The notes beneath the pieces are model-generated. The model was not told where the DNA came from. It ran no database searches and saw only the letters and a list, made by a program, of their open reading frames with translations. DNA of 64,000 nucleotides from Casuarius casuarius (taxonomy: Eukaryota > Chordata > Aves > Casuariiformes > Casuariidae), in NCBI GenBank assembly GCA_003342895.1, contig PTFA01000272.1, positions 372,001 through 436,000 of the forward strand. Reading direction: 5' to 3'. Below, piece by piece: positions 41,001-50,000 of this stretch (positions are counted from its first letter, which is position 1; every line of letters starts with the position of its first letter). Both the position numbers and the translations under genes were made by a program.

Positions 41001-44000
41001 TCCCCAGCAGGACGGCTCTGCCAGGGAAAGGCCTGCAGTAAAAACCCACTCCAAGAAGTTTCCTTATCGAAGCCTTCCAAGAGGGAGAAGAGACCCTGTG
41101 CGTTACAGCCAAGATTTACTTACAGCACTGCATGTTTTATGGGAACGCGGGGTCTATAACCCGAGGACCGTGAACTCGCCTCCGAGCTGCTCAGTCGCCC
41201 CTGCCTGCGAGCGCGCGAAGGTCCCCGCTGCGCCAGCGGTGCGCTCGCGCTGCCAGCCCGGCCTCTGCAGAGCTCCAGCAGCCCCGAGGAAAGCCAGGCA
41301 GCACTGGCCTTGCCCCCACAGCTACAAAAGTAGCGCGCCCACTCTCAAGGAGCAACACGCTGCCGGTCCCCAGGGGTTTCTGCTTGGCAGGTTTCCATAA
41401 CAAGAGCTGCAAGGACTCGAGCTCTGAGGACGGACCTGACAGCAGAGTTTCAGCCTCCCCGTTGAGGGCTGTGCCACCTCCATCCAGTGGGCTCACGACG
41501 CTCAGGAAACCCCCACCACAGCGTGCTGTGTTCCCAGGCTCGGCATCCAACGCCACCAAAACACCCCTGCCAGAGGCACCCACGCCAGCAGCTCAGATGC
41601 GAGCCCTGCTCTATTTTGCCACCACGTCTAGAGGCATTAGGTGCAAAAATGCATCAGGTAACACTCATGAGCTCCAGCTCGTCTCTCTGCAGCTGCCTGG
41701 GGCCACCCTGTGACAATTATTCTCACAGCTCAGTCGTGTGCATAAAGCTTTGCAAAGAAACGCAGTGAGACCTGGAGGGCTCGCAGAAGGGTAGCTATCA
41801 CCTCTGGCACTCCTGAGGTGGAAGGGTACATTTTGTTATTAAAAACAGCATGAGTGGAAACCACCAGCCTTTAATATTGTTCTTAGCCCTGCCACAGAGC
41901 TGCTGGACAAGCAGAGAGCAAAGGAGCAACAATTAGGGAGGTAGGCACTGACCCAACCTGCCAAATTGTCCCAGGCTCCCCATTCACATACCGAGGTTCC
42001 CCAATGCCTTCGGGAGCTGGGCCATTAGCTCTAGGTATCTCGATCCTGCTCTCATGCAGTCCTGCGCCACTTTAATTAAAGGCAGGAGGCCAAAGAGGTG
42101 GAAACAGGCACCCAAGTGCTGCTGGGTTCCCATCTGGCTCTCGAGCCTGGTGCTAAGGCAAGGCTGCAGTTTACCAAGCTGCAAAAAAGGTGCCCAACAC
42201 CAAGCTCATGAGCCAGATGTGAGGTCTGCAAAGGCACCTGTGCGCTGTGAGATGAAGCGACCACACACTCACCGGACAGTCAAGAGTACCTGCACTACCG
42301 GGATCGTCCTCCCATATAACAGAGATGGTGTAAAGGCTGCTTGGGAAGAGTCTGTACCTGCAACCTCTCCCTACAGGATGTTCAGCCCTCTGCTTCCTAC
42401 ATCTTGTTCAACATAGGAAGAATACTCAGGTTTAATACATTTCTGCTCACCCGTCTCCCTGTAGAGTGCTCTACCTGGAGTCTGGCACTGCTCTGCAGAA
42501 GGGGCAGTTTTTAGGAATTAAGTATGACATCTCCAGGTATTACTCCGACTCCCTCCAATGTTACTTCGCCTGCAGCACTCCCACTGTTCGCAAGACCATT
42601 GGCGGAGGTCTGCGAACCGCTGGCGTGCACCCACACGCTTCATGCAATCGTGTTCTTCCAAATTCATAAATTATTCCACACACAGGCTGCTGCAACATCC
42701 ATTAGCTGTCGATGGAGCCCTGCTTAAAGGTTAAACTAGAGCCAGCACCCACCCCCGCAGACAAATTCTTGTTTGCCATCGTGTTCTGCTTTGACTGTCC
42801 ACCCCAGACATGTTTGTGCTTTAAAGGAAAACAAAATTAGTCAGATCTAGAGTTGCTTTTAATTTCTGTCCTCCTGTCAAGACTTGTGCTGTAGCAATCC
42901 ATGCCACTACTTGTAACAGAAGAGCATTATCTGAAGTCCAGACTTTTAATATTTTCCCTTGATTTATCCCCAAAGCAAACAGAAGACCTCCTCCAACATA
43001 TTATCCATCTGAACAGTCCAGCTGCTCAGACTCTTTTCCCAGAGACTCAAGTTGAACACGTAGCTGCTGGAATTCAAAGTCTTGCAACCTCATACAAACA
43101 ATAAATATTCCACTCTACTTTGTGGAAATACATTGCTCAAGGACAGCTTTTTGGAAGGGAAGAACAGAATATTTTGCAAGGCTGTTGCTCAGAATTAATA
43201 AGAGGATTTGCCATTAGCTTGCATCTTCTGCAGTTACTTTATGCTGCAGCTTTGTATACCCACTTTATTCAGAAATTTCTCTCATCCTCTCTTCCCCCTA
43301 AAAGGGTGACACCCCCAAGAAGTGAGACCTACTGCTCAGGATTGCACAGGCCCCTCACATCCTGCCGCCTCAGTGGGAGAGCGCAGAGGCAGCTCAAGGC
43401 GGGCTGCTTCCCTGCAGCTGGATTTGCAAAGGCAGAGCACCCCAGGCCAGCACACGACTGAAACGGCTACAGCCCCATGCAGGTCACAGGCTGCCCGTGT
43501 TAGATGCCGTCTTCCAGGCTGGGCTGCGATTCCTTTTTTTCCTGGAAGCACCAGAATAGGCAGCAGAGCATGTCAGGTATCCCTCTGCAAGCAAAGAGGG
43601 GAACTGTTTAGCTTGGCCAACTAACTGTGCCAGCACATACCGCGTAACAGCTGAGCTCAAGCCAGCTGCGGAGCAAGAAAGACTGGGAGAGACGAGCAAG
43701 GGCGCTGCAAAGCAAGCGGGCTCTACTGCACTGTGCTTCATCTTTCTGCGACAGCAAAGTTTAAAGACCTGAAACAGCAGGTAAACCCAGGCACAACTTA
43801 ATGGAGCCATAGCTAAAGATTTGGGAAGACAAACGTACCCCATGGCAAATTCAGCCTGCTCTGAGCAAATGTTTCCTGCACAGGACTCGGTAAGGTTAGC
43901 TCACATGAGGCTCCCTGCTCTGACGTGCTCTACAACCGCAAATGCTGGAGCCCTGCCTATCCCAAAACTGGGGCACAATTCCCATGCGCGGTGCTTGCTT

Positions 44001-47000
44001 TTGCCCTTGGCTCAAGTTACTTAATGAAAGAGACAAAAGCAAGTGATCTGCTGCTGCACGTTCCTTGTTAATGCTGCAAAGGCTGGAGATGCAGCAGCCT
44101 CTGCATCGTTCACAGGAGTCCTACTTGTGTAAAGTAGGGTGGGGGATACACCCACCCAGCCAACACCGTCCTCCCTTGCACCCTCCACTGCCTCTGAGCC
44201 TAGGACGCGGGGGCCGTGACCCTGCCGTGCAAGGCGCTGCACTGAGCGCCAAAACAAAACAGCAATAGTGGCTTCCCAGCCCTGAAGAGCTTCCAGTAGC
44301 AAAGTTGTTTCCTATCAAGGATATTTCAGCACAAGTAACATGCAGTTGCTACAGCGAGCTTGGCTGAGGAGAAGGGACAGCATCTGCACGCTCCTCTCCC
44401 CAGGACTTCTTACCACGGCTTTTCATAGAGGGACCAACCACCAATTTCATTCCTAAAACATCAATCAGCTTCTGGCCTGCGTGAGCTCTATAGCTTACAT
44501 GTAATGAAGGGAAGTATGTTACAGCTAGGCTGCCTGGATTTATACTTCCAGCCTTCTGGCACATCTCACTGGAAGAAAACACCAGGTTTCTTGGTCAGGC
44601 TATAAAAATATTCCTTTCCCTGGGTTATATCAAAAACGATTAATGCACATCCCATGGAAAAACTGCTCTTCTGAGCTCCACTCCTAGCAAAGCCAAAACC
44701 TGGGGGAAACACAGCTCTGTTCAGTAACAGACAGTAGTCACACACCAGACTACAATTTAAAATAATGTTTTTGTTTAAACAAAAAAACCCAAAACACCTC
44801 TAACTCTGATGTGTAAACATTCTGGCTTACAACAGGAGAAGCTCACCATGGCTTTGGAGCACTCACAATTACCCTCAATTGCGTTTACATAAGCCCAGGA
44901 AACAAGGTCAATGGAGTTGCTCATGCCATTCACTTTCAAGTCCCCATTCCTTACTGAAACTACTTGCTAGATCTGCTTAAAAACGTCACTTGCATATTAC
45001 CTTATTAGAATTGTCGCTTCCTTGAAAATGTTTAAGTGAAAAGCATTTAATCTGGTAATGCTTCTTGCTACAACATCCAACGAGATTTGGTGCAGCCTGA
45101 CCAGAGCTGTAAAGGTGACTACGGCTGTGCTATTAATCCATTGATCACAACTTTGCACCTTACAGAACAAGGAAGGGAATCATGAACTGTTTTAGACAGA
45201 AAAACCAAGGGCGTACTGAGATGATGCCATTTGCCCAAGACCCCCCAGCACGCCAGGGCAGAAGCGCTGAGAGCATGCTGACCACCCAAGCTCTGACCCC
45301 AAGTGCCCCAGCAGCTCTTGTATTTACCTGCTAATGAATAATTACATAACTACATGCAGCGCAGGAAGAGCTATTTCCAGCTGGATAAATATAGTTACCT
45401 GGAAAAACAAAATCCAAGGTCTCCTTACACTACCACTTCGGGGCAATTACACAGCAGAAACCAAACAGAAATGCTCTTTCCTTGCCACAGTGACCATCAG
45501 CTGTGCATCCAAGAAGACAACACACCGCTTGGAGAAGTTGTTTAATGTCAACTTTCAGCCCAGTTTCTTTGCGATCCCGAGGGTCAGGAAGGGTTTACAT
45601 TTATTAGGCTACAAGAACGACAAGAGTGCAGTGCAAGAGTTCACTCAAAGCCACAGACGAGGGCCCCATCCAGCACCTCTCACCCTCGTGGGCCTTCAGA
45701 GGGCTGGCTGGTACTAAGCACCTTTTCAAAAGCAGGCTGAAAGCTCAGACATCCTGATGACTAACTCAGGCCTCTAAAAACAGACTGAGGGGGCAGGGGG
45801 AAGAAAGAACCATAAATTAGGTCAAATGCTACTGGAAAATGCCAATTACTTTTTATATAGCAGATTGCACTCAAATCTCATTTAATCTCAGCTTGCCGTT
45901 GTCAGATATTAGCTTAAATTCCCTGCTTTGCTTCAGCTGCCACATTAAAGCGCCACTTATTCAATATTAATGAGACGGATGAAACAGAATGAGACTAGGC
46001 TGCTGTTTTCTGCGATAAAAGAAACTGCGTGGCAGAAAAGCATGCCTTGAAAAGCATTAAGGATTTTTCCTGGTTGCGCACTATATTCACTGCACTGGAA
46101 AAGAAAAAAACAGTTGCTAAATGTAATTAAAATCCCTTATTTTCTTATTCCAAAAATTAAGGAAGGAGCAATCACTGCTTCATTATTTCTTCTATTAAAA
46201 ACAATAACAGAAGCCAGCCGAGTTACCCGGCCACAAGTAAGGGAAGCTTTTATAGATGAAGTCGATGATATGGGATTTGAGAAACAACTTAGATTTTCAG
46301 CAGCAACACTCTTGCACTTGCACACAGGCTAAACATTTCAAAGCATAGATGTCCATGACTGAGTAGGAGAAGATGACACAATGAGATGTATTGTAGCTCA
46401 GCCTGGACACGAAACAAATTTTGGAGGAGAAAGGAGGGAAGGATGGATGGGGCCGATTACATGGTGGGATTTACCACAAGAACAAGCTACCAGGGCATCT
46501 GGCAAAATCCCCACCCTTCTTGGAGACTTGACATCAAGATTTGATCACTGTGCACATGCTCAGTCCCAGGCGGTTGTATTAAGCCTTATCATCACTGGTA
46601 GTATTTATGGCTAGCAATATACCTGCCTACAGTATGACAACCTAACCTGTTCGCCATAAAAACTAAGACTAAATGAGACCTGTTTCCAGAAAGATCTACA
46701 GTGAATTCACAAGTTCCTAAAAAAAAATCTCAGTCTTTACAACATTTCAAATTAGAAACAACATAAAAAAAAAAGCAGCAAGCTACTGAAATATCAGCCA
46801 TACTGTTTCTATATAAGCTCATTCTATGGATATAGATTTAATTCTGCTGATTAAAACAAGAGGAGGCAATAGAGCAGAAAAATCTTTAGCCATACCAAGC
46901 AGCAAGTCCCCCTGCCTCCCCTAATGAAGCCTTCCACATCTGTGCTAACCTCTGTATCGGCAACTCTGAACATTTCCTACGCGGATCTGGAGGATTTGGG

Positions 47001-50000
47001 GTAATCCAGGCCAGTACGAAGCGATGCCAAGAACAAGTGTCAATGATAACCAGATATCTTCACCTTTCCAGGTTGCCAACTCCTTATTTACAAGCCAGGC
47101 TGCTGCCTGCCAAATTCTGTCCCGGGAAACGAAAGCCAGGACCGTCACCCCAGCATCCTTCGCTCCTCTGAAAGCAGCCAGAAGCTCTTAGGCTGACTCT
47201 CAGCTTGTAAGAGATGGGTTTTCACAGGGGCTCAAAGGAGATGATTTGTGTCCTTCGAAATGCGAAGATTTGGCTGCACCTGAAAGCGGGAATCTCTATG
47301 TGAAAGCATAAAAGCAGACTCGCAGTTTCATCTCCGGTGCAGTTTTGCTCTCATACTTCACTGTGAGAGCCTTCTCCCGCAGAAGAGGGAAATACAAGCT
47401 TGCGCGCCGTCACCGAGCGAGCCAAGCAAGCTGACTACCAGGCTCGCTCCTCTCCCACTTCTGCGCTGTTTACAGACAAAAACAGGCTGCCGCCACCAGA
47501 CTGTCAGAAACTTAATTCAAACCACGTTAACGTGCTGAAGTAAAGCATTTAGTGCAGTCTGTGCGCTCAACACAGACGTCTGGCAAATAGATTTCGTCGA
47601 GTCTCTTGCTTACCAAGGGTGACGTGCTTTACATCGGGCTCAGTTAACTCGGTGGCAAAACACCCACAGACTTGACAGAACAGCCCCAGATCCACATACA
47701 GCCCCAAAAAGTAAAGTCTTGCAAATGGTTTGCAAAAGTTTCCTTCACGATGCAAAACACGCTACATCTCCCCTTCCACTCCCATCGTGTCAGAGAGGTT
47801 AATGCAATTTCTGAATGAAACAGAGATGTATGGGGACCTCCAGAAACAATTTCCGTTACAGTTACTGCTGTTCATAGGAATGAGTTCTCGGGAGCTGCTG
47901 GCAAAGTAGGTAACATCTGTGGCAAAGCCAAAACACTTCTAAAACAAGCCTTTTCCTATGAGCTTCTGCCAAGTATCCATGACCAGATCTGGTAAAGAAA
48001 TTACTTGCAATTGTGGTACTTCAATAATGTCTCTCAATGGCTAGATCCTACCCAAAAATAAATCAGGGACGCCGAGACAGAAAGCCCACTTAGATAACAT
48101 GAACATCTAAAGAAGCCACCAGCTGCGATGGAAAAAAAGCACCAGCAGCCAGCTCTTTACCATGACCTTATGCGGGATGATACCAAGGAAAACAAAAAGT
48201 CTGTGCCTGCAAGGAAAGATTCAGTTCCTCCAGACTTCCAGCAACTTCAAAAGCACTAATTTCAGTTTCAGACCCCAGGCCCCTCAACTGCAGGGCCCCC
48301 CAGATAGATGTACTAGCAGTGAAACAGCAGCAGTAGCCTTTACACTAGGTTTCATGCCAGCTGTGGGTATCACTTATTAGCACTTATCTCCATGGAAGAA
48401 GTCGCAGCAAACAGGCAGAGCATGCAGATAGAGAGAAAGCTTGCAGAAGGGCTGGATATTACTAATGGAAAACTGCAGGGAGCTTCTCCTCTTCCTCCTC
48501 ACCATGGCTCTTCTTCCACTGCCTCCTTCAAGGGCCAAGCAAGCCTTGCCTACACTTGAGCTAATCACACCTGCCTGCACTGCAGATGAAAATAGCCCTG
48601 GCCAGACTCGTGCAAGTCCTAGCCCACATACCTCCGCGCTCGGCACTGATGTAGAGGAGCAGGAAAGGTCTCCCGACGTAACGAAGTAGCCAAGGAACAG
48701 CATCTCTTGCTGTCATCTCGCTGAACAGGTTACCTAAAAGCACTCGAGCTGTCACACATGATACGGGGAGAAAGGGGGAAGATTTTCTCACCATTGCTTG
48801 TCTTACTTGGGACGGCAAGACCCTGAACTTGGTTTTCTGCTTCTCCCATCTGGTGTGTTCTCCATCAATGCCAACGCTGAGCGCTGACAGCGCCACGGTG
48901 TTTGTCTGAACCATTATTACGCATCGCTTATTACAGCAGGCCGGAGAGCAGTTCAGGGAGCTGCATACTGTACCAAAAAAAGCTTGAATATATATTTTTT
49001 TTTGTTAAATCACCTGCTTGCACCCAACTGCTCCGAGCTGAAACTGCTTCAGCATCTTTTCCTGCAAGAGCCACTGCAGCTTGTAGGATCCAGACAAGGA
49101 TCCACCACCTCGTGAACCAGACAAGGTAGAAACGTTTGCAAAGTCAACAGAAGCCCATGTCCCCTTAGCACCTCTCCTGGAGGGAGAGCCAGAAGCCACC
49201 GTGCAACCTCACACTCATGCTCTCAGTGTCACTTAGAGAGGAAGAGGAGGCGGATGAAGCACGGCAAGGGCACAGGAGTGACAACCATCAAATCGCTCTA
49301 GCAAAGGCAGGTAGCCAGCCAGTAAAGATCTCTCTTGAGGGCTACAGGGGTGGGAAGGGGATGTATAAAACATGCCTCAGCTCCAAGTACTTTATTTCTC
49401 GGATTGATGCCGTTTAGTCAATCCCCATCATTATTTCAGGAGCCCTACTCAGGCACTGAAGTCAGCTCCCCATGATCTCACCCACACAGAGGAGGTTTTT
49501 CTAATGATCTCCCTCAGTTCCTCACCCCAGGTCAGCTCAAATCATGCTGGAAAAGCCAGAGGCCCCGTGCTCGTGGTGGGCTGGGTACAAAACCTGCCCA
49601 CATGTCTGAGCATGCTGAAAACAACGCGAGGAGGAAGAGGCAGGTTCCCACCATTGTTAACATCAATAGGAGCAACGAGAGTCGTCTGAGTTTCCTACCC
49701 CAGACAAGGCACCAAGGCGAATAAAGGAAACGAGGAGTTCACAAACTCAAACACGGGGTCACGTGCGCACCGCCCAAGCTGACTTCCCTGGCACAGGCAG
49801 CTGAGCCAGGCCCTAAAAACCACACTTGGCAGTGGTGAGCGGGCAAGCAAGCCAAAACCGGTGCCACCGACAGTTTCAGCCACCCTGGTTCGTGCAGCCC
49901 AACCCACATTGCTGCCATGTTCACTGCAAGGAGAGCGCCTCTCTGGAGGATACCTGACGATGGGGACGGCTCAGTGCTGCAGTTAGCTAGAAAGCAAGAG

